Part shown: in pieces, positions 1 to 7,196 of the stretch | Numbering within the stretch: position 1 is the stretch's first letter | Layout: every line of letters starts with the position of its first letter | Assembly: GCA_963630635.1 (NCBI GenBank) | Contig: CAVGOA010000040.1 | Location: forward strand, 1-19,420 | Direction of reading: 5' to 3' | DNA: 19,420 bases | From: Paratractidigestivibacter sp963630635 | GTDB taxonomy: Bacteria; Actinomycetota; Coriobacteriia; Coriobacteriales; Atopobiaceae | Translations under genes and position numbers: made by a program | The notes under the pieces: generated by a model | What the model was told of the DNA's origin: nothing | The model's database searches: none | Seen by the model: only the letters and a program-made list of their open reading frames with translations

Positions 1-119
1 CCGCGTCCAAGAAGGGCACCCCCTCCACCGGCGACGCGACCTGGGGCGGCTTCGCCGGCCTTCTCGCCGTGGCCGCCGTCTGCCTGGCAGCCGCGCGCCT
101 GTCTCGCCGGGAGCACTAA
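1..119 (+). CDS. C-terminal end of a cell-wall-anchored surface protein (partial)
   Basis: Only the last 38 codons are inside the window, read from base 3 to the TAA at 117-119. The tail has the three parts of a sortase sorting signal: a TPSTGD motif (an LPXTG variant with T in place of L), a hydrophobic stretch (GGFAGLLAVAAVCLAAA), and a basic end (RLSRREH). In such proteins a sortase cleaves after the T of the motif and links the protein to peptidoglycan. The rest of the protein lies upstream, so its function cannot be told. The T-for-L change suggests a class of sortase other than classical SrtA, which is inference. The next gene, on the other strand, ends at 255, so this is a convergent pair with a repeat cluster between. 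Confidence 0.72.
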   Translation, partial: ASKKGTPSTGDATWGGFAGLLAVAAVCLAAARLSRREH

Positions 120-126
120 CGACAGC

Positions 127-221
127 GCCGATGTTTGTACAAACTTCGGCCCATTTAAGGAAATCGGGGCCAAAAGGTACAAACATCGGCGCAAATCGAG
201 AAGGTTTGTACAAACATCGCT
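127..221. repeat. Intergenic repeat cluster, unit GTACAAACATCGGC (one inverted, three direct copies)
   Basis: The gap between two convergent genes holds four copies of a 14-nt unit. One is inverted (127-140, GCCGATGTTTGTAC). Three run forward at 137-150 (GTACAAACTTCGGC), 177-190 (GTACAAACATCGGC) and 208-220 (GTACAAACATCGC). The first two share GTAC and form a 24-bp palindrome with 11 of 12 pairs matched. The last copy also sits in a perfect GTTTGTACAAAC palindrome. Forward copies step by 40 and 31 nt. The same layout with other sequences recurs at 5763-5882 and 11217-11322. No T-run follows the palindrome, so it is not a standard terminator. Confidence 0.8.
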
Positions 222-254
222 CAATGCATGAGCCGGGGGTCGCGGGGACGCGCC

Positions 255-1607
255 CTACGCCAGCGGCAACAGGATGGACACGCGAAAGATGCCGTCAGAG
301 GTTTCGAAGTTGCAGGACCCGTTGTACCGCTCGGCAATGAGTCGCAGCGATTTGGTCCCGTACCCGTGCAGCCCGCCGTCGCGCTTGCTTGTCGCAAGGC
401 TGCCGTCCTTCTCGACCGCGATCTGTCCGTCGTAGCAGTTGCGAACTTGCACGCACACCATCTGACCTGCCGCGCGGGTGCTCACGTCGATGAGGCGCCG
501 CGCGGGGTCGGCGACCTTCTCGCATGCCTCGATGGCGTTGTCCAGGGCGTTGCCAAACAGCGAGTAAATGTCCTGCTCGGCCATGAAGCTCAACAGTCGG
601 CCATCAACAGGGCAGGTGAGTTGGATGTTCTTGCTGCGTGCCAGCAGGCTCTTCTCGGTGAGAATAACGTCTAAGGCCTTGTTGGATGTGTCGATGCCGG
701 TGTCGTAGATGCTTACCAGATCGTCCAGATTGGCCATGAAATCGACCTGCGCCGCGCCGCCTGCCGACATGGCCCTAATTTGATGTTTGATGTCGTGGCA
801 GCGCACGTTGATTGCCTCGATGGTGCTGGCAGAAAGCTCGTACTGGCGGCGCTGATCCTCCATCATCTGCCGGGTAGCCACGGCGTCTGCCTGCATTCGG
901 TTGCTAAACAAGATCTGGTAGTCTAAGAGCAGCGTAAGCGCACTTACTAGCATCTGCGTGCCGCATAAGGCGAGAAACTCGACCTGATGCAGGGCATTTG
1001 CCTTGTTGATCTCGTTGATCAAAGTGCTTAAGGTGATGTTGACGGCCATGACGCCCGCGAGCACAAGGATGGTCTTGGCATCGCCTTCGCCCTCTAGGCG
1101 GTTGGCGTGAATGTTCTTGATTACCGTGCGGTATACCAGGGCAAACACGATTGCAAAGACGCCGAGCTGGCACACGGCTGCGGCAGGGGAGGGTAGCGCG
1201 TCAAGCACGGGCGCAACGGCGCACAGCACGACCCAAACCATGTGTCCAAAGTTCTGCACGATGTAGCCTGCCGTACAGCAAAAAATTGAGTCCCATTTGC
1301 TTAGCTCAAAGGCATAGCGAGAGAGCCCCAGGCAGCAGACGAGAACCACCAGGAAGAAAACGGTCGTCAATAGCCCCGAGGCATAGCTGCCCAAAAGGCC
1401 GACGGCAACCGGTCGCAGGAACATGACGTTACAGGTACTTAGGACCGCAAGGCCCGTGCTGGCAAGAAGGCAGAGCCCAAGACGAAGCAGAGTCCGGTTC
1501 TTCTTTGGGTACAACGAGCAAAACAGCCCGATTCCCACAAAGATGGAAATCAGGTTGGGAAAGCTGTGAAACGCCGCCCGAAAGAGAAGTGTCCCAAAGT
1601 CAATCAA
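255..1607 (-). CDS. AgrC-type sensor histidine kinase (GHKL family)
   Basis: A 450-residue membrane sensor kinase. Residues about 10-235 form six or seven hydrophobic helices, as in AgrC-like peptide-sensing kinases. The cytoplasmic part has a linker (240-265), the phosphoacceptor motif RCHDIKHQIR with His271, the N-box NALDNAIEAC at 353-362, and a G-box (GLHGYGTKS) at 412-420. It should autophosphorylate on His271 and pass the phosphate to the LytTR regulator just upstream in the same operon. The start is TTG at 1607, overlapping the regulator's stop as TTGA (1604-1607); the next in-frame Met is residue 62, inside the membrane region, so TTG is the sensible choice. No agrB- or agrD-like gene is visible nearby, so the signal is unknown. 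Confidence 0.9.
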   Translation of the reverse strand: MIDFGTLLFRAAFHSFPNLISIFVGIGLFCSLYPKKNRTLLRLGLCLLASTGLAVLSTCNVMFLRPVAVGLLGSYASGLLTTVFFLVVLVCCLGLSRYAFELSKWDSIFCCTAGYIVQNFGHMVWVVLCAVAPVLDALPSPAAAVCQLGVFAIVFALVYRTVIKNIHANRLEGEGDAKTILVLAGVMAVNITLSTLINEINKANALHQVEFLALCGTQMLVSALTLLLDYQILFSNRMQADAVATRQMMEDQRRQYELSASTIEAINVRCHDIKHQIRAMSAGGAAQVDFMANLDDLVSIYDTGIDTSNKALDVILTEKSLLARSKNIQLTCPVDGRLLSFMAEQDIYSLFGNALDNAIEACEKVADPARRLIDVSTRAAGQMVCVQVRNCYDGQIAVEKDGSLATSKRDGGLHGYGTKSLRLIAERYNGSCNFETSDGIFRVSILLPLA

Positions 1608-2320
1608 AACGTCCGCCCAATGTATGAGGAGAAACGCGCGACCACGTCTTTCTTGCGCGCTCGGCTTACGGCCAAGACGGTGCCGTCGGCCAGCTGCACG
1701 TCGTTGCCGCTGATGAGGCTGATGTAGTCCATGTTGACCAGGCAGCCGCTCGAGACCTGCAAGAGCGGCCCCTCGGCGTCAATGCTGTCCAGGACCTGCT
1801 TGATGGTGCCGCGGATCTTGATCGGCTCCTTCTGGCCGTGCAGGTGGATCATGAGGTCGTGGCGCACCAGCTCGACATAGACGATCTCGCGCGTGAGAAG
1901 GACGCGCACGCCGCCGGCCTGCGGCAACACGATCTTGGCGTCGCGGGCGCGCTGCAGGCTGCCCATGACCTTGTCCATGCACATCTCGAGCTTGGGCAAG
2001 GTGACGGGCTTGACGATGAAGCCCGCGGCGTCGACCTCGTAGCTTTTGGCCGCGTACTGAGAAAGGCTCGTCGTGAAGATGATAGGCGTCCCTTTGTCAA
2101 AGGAGCGCATGAGGGTGGCTGCGTCCATGCCGCTCATGTCGGGCAGCTCGATGTCAAGAAACACCAGGTCAAAGGTCTTCTCGCCAGATACTAGGGCTTG
2201 GGCTTTCTCGCTCCATACTACCGAGAAGTCAACGTCGTGCTTTTTGGCATAGGCGGCCAGGGCCTCGCGCAGGGCGTCGGCCTCGTCCGGGTAATCCTCG
2301 ACAATTAAGACCTTGATCAC
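1604..2320 (-). CDS. LytTR-family (AgrA-like) response regulator
   Basis: A 238-residue regulator: receiver domain (1-120) followed by a LytTR DNA-binding domain (about 130-232). The receiver has an acidic pocket (VEDYPDE, residues 7-13), phosphoacceptor Asp56 in LVFLDIELP, the switch Thr in IIFTTS (81-85) and Lys104 in GFIVKP. The LytTR part has the usual LLQVSSGCLVNMDYIS segment. The start is GTG at 2320, with a clear AGAGGA ribosome site 7 nt upstream. It is first in a two-gene minus-strand operon with the AgrC-type kinase (4-bp overlap), which is surely its partner. The glycosidase gene is divergent across a 201-bp gap, so it is a possible target, though no LytTR direct-repeat site could be recognised there. 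Confidence 0.92.
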   Translation of the reverse strand: MIKVLIVEDYPDEADALREALAAYAKKHDVDFSVVWSEKAQALVSGEKTFDLVFLDIELPDMSGMDAATLMRSFDKGTPIIFTTSLSQYAAKSYEVDAAGFIVKPVTLPKLEMCMDKVMGSLQRARDAKIVLPQAGGVRVLLTREIVYVELVRHDLMIHLHGQKEPIKIRGTIKQVLDSIDAEGPLLQVSSGCLVNMDYISLISGNDVQLADGTVLAVSRARKKDVVARFSSYIGRTF

Positions 2321-2348
2321 GGCGGTCCTCTCTGTTGGGAACGGCCCT

Positions 2349-2378
2349 ATTGTAGCCTGTCGCGCGCCGCGCCGGTAA
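2349..2378 (-). promoter_or_regulatory. Probable promoter of the two-component operon
   Basis: On the minus strand a TACAAT -10 box occupies 2354-2349, about 30 bp upstream of the GTG start. The best -35 match is TTACCG (2378-2373) with an 18-bp spacer, which is weak. The same TACAAT hexamer appears upstream of the amidotransferase and the hybrid kinase, which supports reading it as the local -10 consensus. Confidence 0.45.
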
Positions 2379-2464
2379 ACGGCCGCCGCGTCCCAAGTGC
2401 GGTCAGAAAAACGACCGAATGCCCCAAGGCTCTTCTCGCCTTAAGCCCCCTTTCATACAGTTGC

Positions 2465-2509
2465 CTTGTTAACCTGCGCAAATGCGCAAAGACAAGCATC
2501 TTTAACAAG
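2465..2509 (+). promoter_or_regulatory. Inverted repeat in the leader of the GH3 gene, abutting its ribosome site
   Basis: CTTGTTAA (2465-2472) pairs perfectly with TTAACAAG (2502-2509). The interval holds the doubled palindrome TGCGCAAATGCGCA (2475-2488). The 3' arm ends at the GGGAGGAG ribosome site (2509-2516) of the gene starting at 2522. This could be an RNA fold that affects ribosome access or a regulator-binding site; the sequence does not decide. No convincing -10/-35 pair was found upstream. Confidence 0.4.
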
Positions 2510-2521
2510 GGAGGAGAAGAC

Positions 2522-5395
2522 ATGCTTGAGATCAACATGGACGACGTCTGGGCTGTTTTGCAGTCTGTGGCACCACAGCTGGCCGCGATCGTCGTCGCGC
2601 TGGTGGCTGCGATCGCGGTGACGCTGGCGTCCGGTAAGGGCCGCATGCCCCAGGAGGCTCGCCGCAAGCTTACCCACTCGGTGACCTGGATCGTGGCGGC
2701 CGCGGTGGCCGTGTGCTCGGTCAACCTTATGCTGGTGGGGCCGCTTAAGAACGTGGTCACTATGGCCACCGCCGAGAAGCTCTCGCTTTCTCAAGAGAGC
2801 ATCGAGAAGACCAACAAGCTGGCCGTCGACATCGAGGGCGAGGGCATTACCCTGCTCAAGAACGACGACGCCACCTTGCCGCTTTCTAACACCGGAAACA
2901 TCAACGTCTTTGGCTGGGCCTCTGTGAGTCCCATCTATGGCGGTACCGGCTCGGGCTCTTTGTCCGACGCTTACGACACGGTGTCGCTTCTTGACGGCCT
3001 TAACATGGCCGGCTTCAACACCAACCAGGAGCTCACCGACTTCTACAACAGCTACGGCGCGACCCGCGGCAAGATCACCGTCACCACCGCCGACTGGACC
3101 CTGCCCGAGCCCCCGGCTGCAACCTACAGCCAGGAGCTTATCGATAACGCCAAGGCTTACTCGTCGACCGCCGTCGTGGTCATTGGCCGTGTGGGCGGCG
3201 AGGGCCTTGACCTGCCCACCAACATGAAGTCTGCCGACGTTACCTACAACAATAACTCGGCCGATTACGAGGACTTTACCCAGGGCCAGCACTATCTGGA
3301 GCTTGACCAGACCGAGCGCGACATGCTTGACCTGGTGTGCGCCAACTTCGAAGACGTCGTGGTTGTCTATAACGGCGCCAACGCCTTTGAGATGGGCTTT
3401 GTTAACGACTACCCGCAGATCAAGAGCGTTGTGTGGGCCCCGCACCCCGGCCAGGCCGGCTTTGAGGCCCTGGGCAGCGTGCTGAGCGGCCGGACCAACC
3501 CCTCGGGCAAGACGTCCGATACTTTTGTCTATGACCTGACGACCTCGCCCAGCTGGAACAACTTTGGCGACTTTGCCTACGACAATGTCGAGGAGTTCCA
3601 GATCGAGAGCGCCCGCGGCACCCGCTCGCCCCGTTTTGTCAACTACGACGAGGGCATCTACGTGGGTTACCGCTTCTACGAGACCGCGGCCGACGAGGGC
3701 CTGATCGACTACGGGGCAACCGTGCAGTACCCGTTTGGCTACGGTCTGTCTTACACGTCCTTCTCGCAGCAGATGGGCGCCGTGACCTATGCCAACGGCA
3801 CCGTGAGCTTTGACGTTACCGTGACCAACACCGGTAGCGTGGCCGGCAAGGACGTTGTTGAGGTCTACTCTAACCCGCCTTACGCCAACGGCGGCATCGA
3901 GAAGGCCACGGCCAACCTTATTGCTTACGAGAAGACCAAGCTGCTGGAGCCCGGTGAGTCCCAGACCATCCAGATCAGCTTCGAGGACGACGAGCTGGCC
4001 TCTTACGACTACCAAAACGCCCGGGCCTACGTGCTTGAAGCGGGCGACTACCAGGTCTCGATCAACGGCGACAGCCACAACGAGATTGCCTCGCAGACCG
4101 TGAGTGTTGCGCAGACCGTGACCTACGACTCGGACGACAACACCCATAGCGACGACGCCGTGGCGGCAACCAACGCCTTTGACGATGTCAACGGCGGCCT
4201 GACGTACCTCTCGCGCGCCAACGGCTTTGCCAACTATGCCGAGGCCACCGCTGCCCCCACCAACTACAGCATGTCCGATGAGTACAAGGCCACCTACTAC
4301 AACAACGGCAACTACGACCCCACCGAGTTCGATAACGCCGATGACCAGATGCCCACCACTGGCGCCAACAACGGCCTGCGCCTCTATGACCTGCGCGGCG
4401 TTGACTACGACGACGAGAAGTGGAACGATCTTCTCGATGAGTTGACCGTTGATGACATGAACAACCTCATCGCCAACGGCGGCTACTCCAACGCGGCCGT
4501 GGACTCCATTGGCAAGATCCGCCTGTCCGACGTCGACGGCCCCGCGGCCCTGAAGGACAACTTCACCGGCGTGAGCTCGATTGGCCTGCCCTGCAACGTG
4601 GCGCTGGCATGCTCTTGGAACAAGGAGCTGGCCCGCGAGTACGGCGAGACGATCGGCGACATGGCCCACGAGCTGCAGGTTTCTGGCTGGTACGCGCCTT
4701 CTGTCAACATCCACCGCTCGGCCTTTGGCGGGCGCAACTTCGAGTACTTCTCCGAGGATCCCGTGCTTACCGGCACGCAGGCGGCCCAGCAGGTCCTGGG
4801 CGCCAAAGACCGCGGCGTCTATGCCTTCATCAAGCACTTTGCCTTGAACGAGCAGGAGACCCAGCGCAACGGCCAGCTGTGCACCTGGTCCAACGAGCAG
4901 GCCATTCGCGAGATTTACCTGCGCCCCTTCGAGATCGCCATCAAGGCCGACGGCGACGCGCAGGCCGTCATGGGCTCGTTCAACTACGTGGGCAACACCT
5001 ACTCCAGCGCGAGCCTGGCCCTAAACCAGACCGTCCTTCGCGACGAGTGGGGCTTCAAGGGCATGGTCGAGACGGACTACTTTAGCGGCTCCAACTATGG
5101 CTACCAAAACGCCGACCAGCTCATTCGCGGCGGGACCGACATCATGCTGGCCAGCACCGAGACGACCAACTACGTGACGGACCTCTCGGCAACCGCCGTG
5201 ATCCAGATGCGTCGCGCCTGCCACAACATCTTGTACACCGCGGTCAACAGCTGGCGCTACGCCGACGGCGACCCGACAAGCGTGACTCCCACCTGGATGT
5301 ACGTGATGTATGCGACCGACGCGGCCTGCGTCGTCATCCTGGCGGGCCTGGGCTTCGTGGCGATCAAGCGCTACCGCAAGCGCACGTCCGCGTAA
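2522..5395 (+). CDS. Membrane-anchored, domain-permuted glycoside hydrolase family 3 (beta-glucosidase-like)
   Basis: 957 residues. The domains are in permuted order. Two N-terminal membrane helices (about 16-36 and 54-73) come first. The GH3 C-terminal alpha/beta domain follows (about 100-410), beginning GEGITLLKNDDATLPL, with PHPGQAGFEALGSVLSG and YPFGYGLSYT. Then a fibronectin-like domain (about 418-535, VTNTGSVAGKDVVEVY) and the GH3 N-terminal barrel (about 610-905): DVDGPAALKD, GRNFEYFSEDP (737-747), the KHF motif at 771-773, and GFKGMVETDYF with Asp852 as likely nucleophile. A C-terminal helix (925-946) ends in basic KRYRKR. Normal GH3 enzymes run barrel first; permuted forms are known in some gut Firmicutes. 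Terminal helices imply a membrane-tethered glycosidase, probably facing outside. The substrate (beta-glucoside, xyloside or other) cannot be told. ATG with a strong GGGAGGAG site. Confidence 0.92.
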   Translation: MLEINMDDVWAVLQSVAPQLAAIVVALVAAIAVTLASGKGRMPQEARRKLTHSVTWIVAAAVAVCSVNLMLVGPLKNVVTMATAEKLSLSQESIEKTNKLAVDIEGEGITLLKNDDATLPLSNTGNINVFGWASVSPIYGGTGSGSLSDAYDTVSLLDGLNMAGFNTNQELTDFYNSYGATRGKITVTTADWTLPEPPAATYSQELIDNAKAYSSTAVVVIGRVGGEGLDLPTNMKSADVTYNNNSADYEDFTQGQHYLELDQTERDMLDLVCANFEDVVVVYNGANAFEMGFVNDYPQIKSVVWAPHPGQAGFEALGSVLSGRTNPSGKTSDTFVYDLTTSPSWNNFGDFAYDNVEEFQIESARGTRSPRFVNYDEGIYVGYRFYETAADEGLIDYGATVQYPFGYGLSYTSFSQQMGAVTYANGTVSFDVTVTNTGSVAGKDVVEVYSNPPYANGGIEKATANLIAYEKTKLLEPGESQTIQISFEDDELASYDYQNARAYVLEAGDYQVSINGDSHNEIASQTVSVAQTVTYDSDDNTHSDDAVAATNAFDDVNGGLTYLSRANGFANYAEATAAPTNYSMSDEYKATYYNNGNYDPTEFDNADDQMPTTGANNGLRLYDLRGVDYDDEKWNDLLDELTVDDMNNLIANGGYSNAAVDSIGKIRLSDVDGPAALKDNFTGVSSIGLPCNVALACSWNKELAREYGETIGDMAHELQVSGWYAPSVNIHRSAFGGRNFEYFSEDPVLTGTQAAQQVLGAKDRGVYAFIKHFALNEQETQRNGQLCTWSNEQAIREIYLRPFEIAIKADGDAQAVMGSFNYVGNTYSSASLALNQTVLRDEWGFKGMVETDYFSGSNYGYQNADQLIRGGTDIMLASTETTNYVTDLSATAVIQMRRACHNILYTAVNSWRYADGDPTSVTPTWMYVMYATDAACVVILAGLGFVAIKRYRKRTSA

Positions 5396-5445
5396 CGCGC
5401 AGTGCGGCAGGGCACGGCCGCGAGCGAACCGACCCCTCTTCCCAA

Positions 5446-5485
5446 CGTGCGCCGACCTCTTCTCCCAGGTCGGCGCACGTTTTTA
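5446..5485 (+). terminator. Rho-independent terminator of the GH3 gene
   Basis: A perfect 13-bp stem, CGTGCGCCGACCT (5446-5458) with its complement at 5467-5479, an 8-nt loop, then TTTTTA. It lies 50 bp past the stop codon. Confidence 0.95.
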
Positions 5486-5762
5486 TTGACGGTGAGAAGC
5501 GCCAGCGGGGTGGGGGAGAGACCTGCGGTTTGTGGTGGTATGTGATGCGGTCAAAGCGCCGACACCTAAGCACGGCTTGCAGCAAAATTTCGATTGTGCG
5601 GCAGATTGGGACGCGGATCTGCTCCCGAGAATCCTATGCACGGCCCTTCGCAGCGCATATTCCCAGTTGGCAGACGGAATGTCCGAGCGTATTGGCTCGG
5701 ATTTGCCGCAAAACCGTAGTTTAGTTGCAACAGATTTCTCCGGCAGCAGACTCTTGCCGGGA
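5486..5762. other. Gap without a recognisable gene
   Basis: About 280 bp lie between the GH3 terminator and the next repeat cluster. They look less GC-rich than the flanking genes. Short open frames exist on both strands (up to about 100 codons) but lack ribosome sites, run into the repeat hairpins and resemble no family I know. Small hairpins are visible, for example CCGAGC/GCTCGG near 5685-5702 and CCGGCA/TGCCGG at 5740-5760. On the plus strand the gap is bounded by one terminator before it and a terminator-like hairpin after it (5772-5814), so a small RNA is conceivable, but no promoter stands out. Confidence 0.5.
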
Positions 5763-5882
5763 CTGCAATTTTGGGGCTTGTCTGATGCTCGGATATCAGA
5801 CAAGCCCCATTTTTGTGCCCAAGACATCAGACAACCCTATTAATTGCAGGTGATAAGCCCTAAAACCATCAGACAAGTCCCT
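5763..5882. repeat. Intergenic repeat cluster, unit CATCAGACAAGCCCC (one inverted, three direct copies)
   Basis: Four copies of a unit of about 25 nt, roughly CATCAGACAAG-YCCC-WATTTTGCAG. One is inverted (5763-5787, reading CTGCAATTTTGGGGCTTGTC on the plus strand). Three run forward from about 5795, 5826 and 5869; the second lacks the G after ACAA, and a degenerate fragment sits at 5852-5860. The inverted copy and the first forward copy form a 15-bp perfect stem (5772-5786 with 5795-5809) followed by TTTTT on the plus strand. The last copy runs over the TAG stop of the minus-strand GGDEF gene (5881-5883), so that gene's final codons are part of the repeat. Confidence 0.85.
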
Positions 5883-7041
5883 ATTTTGCAGGGAAAGGGG
5901 CAGGGCCGCGCCCGCGGTGGAACTCGCGCTTTTGCTCGTACATGCGCTCGTCCATGTGGCGCAGAAAGGTTTCGGGGGTGTCACCAGGGTTGAGCTGGGC
6001 GTATCCCATGGCGGCTTCAAGGGTGAAGGCCTCGGCGCCCGAGTTGTTAAGGCGTTCAAGCGCGTCGTGGATATCGGCCATGGTGGTCAAGGTCTTCTCG
6101 ACGTCTGCGTTGGGGAGAAGGACGATGAACTCGTCGCCTGCGTAGCGCAGGGCTAGGGCACCCTCGGGGATGGAGCGGTAGAGAATGTCTCCCAGCACGT
6201 AGATGGCTCGGTCGCCGGCGCTGTGGCCAAAGGTGTCGTTGATCGCCTTGAAGTCGTTGATGTCCATCATGATGCCGTAGAGGGACTTGGCCCGCGCGGT
6301 GCCTGCGCCGAGTTTCTCGAGCATGCGGTCAAGGTAGCGGCGGTTGAAGAGACCCGAGAGCGCGTCTCGGTAGATGTTCTCGGCGTAGACCTGCATCTGG
6401 ACAAAGGTCATCGCAATGGCAACCGATATCCACGACGTCGTGATTCCGTAGCATAAAAACTGGCCCACGACGCCCGCCACGCACGGCCCCACAAAGTACT
6501 GGATGGGGAAGAAGTGCAGGTTGACGCCTTGTTTTTGCGTGTGGCGCACCACGTAGGTACTGTAGACAAAGTAAATCGCGAGCGAGATGTAGCCAATGGC
6601 CGCGCCCGGCCCGCGCCGGTAGACGTTGTCGGCCGAGATACTAAAGAGAAAGCCGGTGCCGCACAGGGTGGCCAGCACGCTTACGACCTCGATCGCCCAG
6701 GGGATGATGAGGAACTTCGCGTCGCGCATCGTTCGGCTGCGGTTTTGGAAGATGCGCATGTTGACGTAGGTGCCCCACAAAAGGCCGATGGTCACGGTGC
6801 CCAAAAAGCACAGGCTGTTGGCCAGGTAGTTGAGGGCGATGGCCCCGGGGAAGGTCCTGCCGTCGATCAAAAACGAGACGGTCTCGAATAGGGCGCCAAG
6901 GATGTTGACGATGCACATCGCGTCGTAGACGCGGTCCTGCGTGTGGGCGCTCTCGCGGTTGCGGTGGCGGCAGCTTAGGAGGAACCAGATCATGAGAACG
7001 GCGATGCCGTTTGCGACTATGATTTCTTTTAGGTCGATCAA
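5881..7041 (-). CDS. Membrane GGDEF-domain protein (putative diguanylate cyclase)
   Basis: From the TTG at 7041 the product is 386 residues. Six or seven hydrophobic helices fill residues about 6-218. The GGDEF domain (about 224-375) starts DALSGLFNRRYL, then has DINDFKAINDTFGHSAGD (260-277) for GTP and metal binding, and RYAGDEF at 299-305. Cyclases of this type join two GTP into cyclic di-GMP. The first Gly of GGDEF is Ala here, a change tolerated in some active enzymes; no RxxD inhibitory site is seen before the motif. The frame stays open to 7197, but that extension would overlap the divergent ogt start, looks non-coding, and ends where the helices begin, so TTG after a GGGGGG-rich stretch was preferred. 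The 3' end merges into the repeat cluster. Confidence 0.85.
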   Translation of the reverse strand: MIDLKEIIVANGIAVLMIWFLLSCRHRNRESAHTQDRVYDAMCIVNILGALFETVSFLIDGRTFPGAIALNYLANSLCFLGTVTIGLLWGTYVNMRIFQNRSRTMRDAKFLIIPWAIEVVSVLATLCGTGFLFSISADNVYRRGPGAAIGYISLAIYFVYSTYVVRHTQKQGVNLHFFPIQYFVGPCVAGVVGQFLCYGITTSWISVAIAMTFVQMQVYAENIYRDALSGLFNRRYLDRMLEKLGAGTARAKSLYGIMMDINDFKAINDTFGHSAGDRAIYVLGDILYRSIPEGALALRYAGDEFIVLLPNADVEKTLTTMADIHDALERLNNSGAEAFTLEAAMGYAQLNPGDTPETFLRHMDERMYEQKREFHRGRGPAPFPAK

Positions 7042-7196
7042 GCGACACTGCCCCCCAGCATGTTCGCCTCGGCCGGCGTGCGCCCGCCGCATCCCATCCT
7101 CTCTGCAACAGCAAAATTCTAACGCTTGGCTGCGGCGCGCCTGTGCTGAAACCATTAACCTGTCGGTGGGTGGAAAAGTGGCGAGAGGAGCCGCCA

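Noticed and set aside
127..221. CRISPR array
   Set aside because: Copies are only about 14 nt, one is inverted, spacing is irregular and there are no cas genes; the same holds for the clusters at 5763 and 11217.
2453..4837. A 794-codon open frame antisense to the GH3 gene
   Set aside because: High-GC genes that avoid TTA, CTA and TCA codons leave long open antisense frames. The frame shows only low-complexity valine/glycine/histidine-rich sequence with no domain, while the plus frame has full GH3 motifs.
5532..5843. Small open frames on both strands in the gap between GH3 and the GGDEF gene
   Set aside because: No ribosome site, no family resemblance, and both pass through the repeat hairpins; treated as non-coding.
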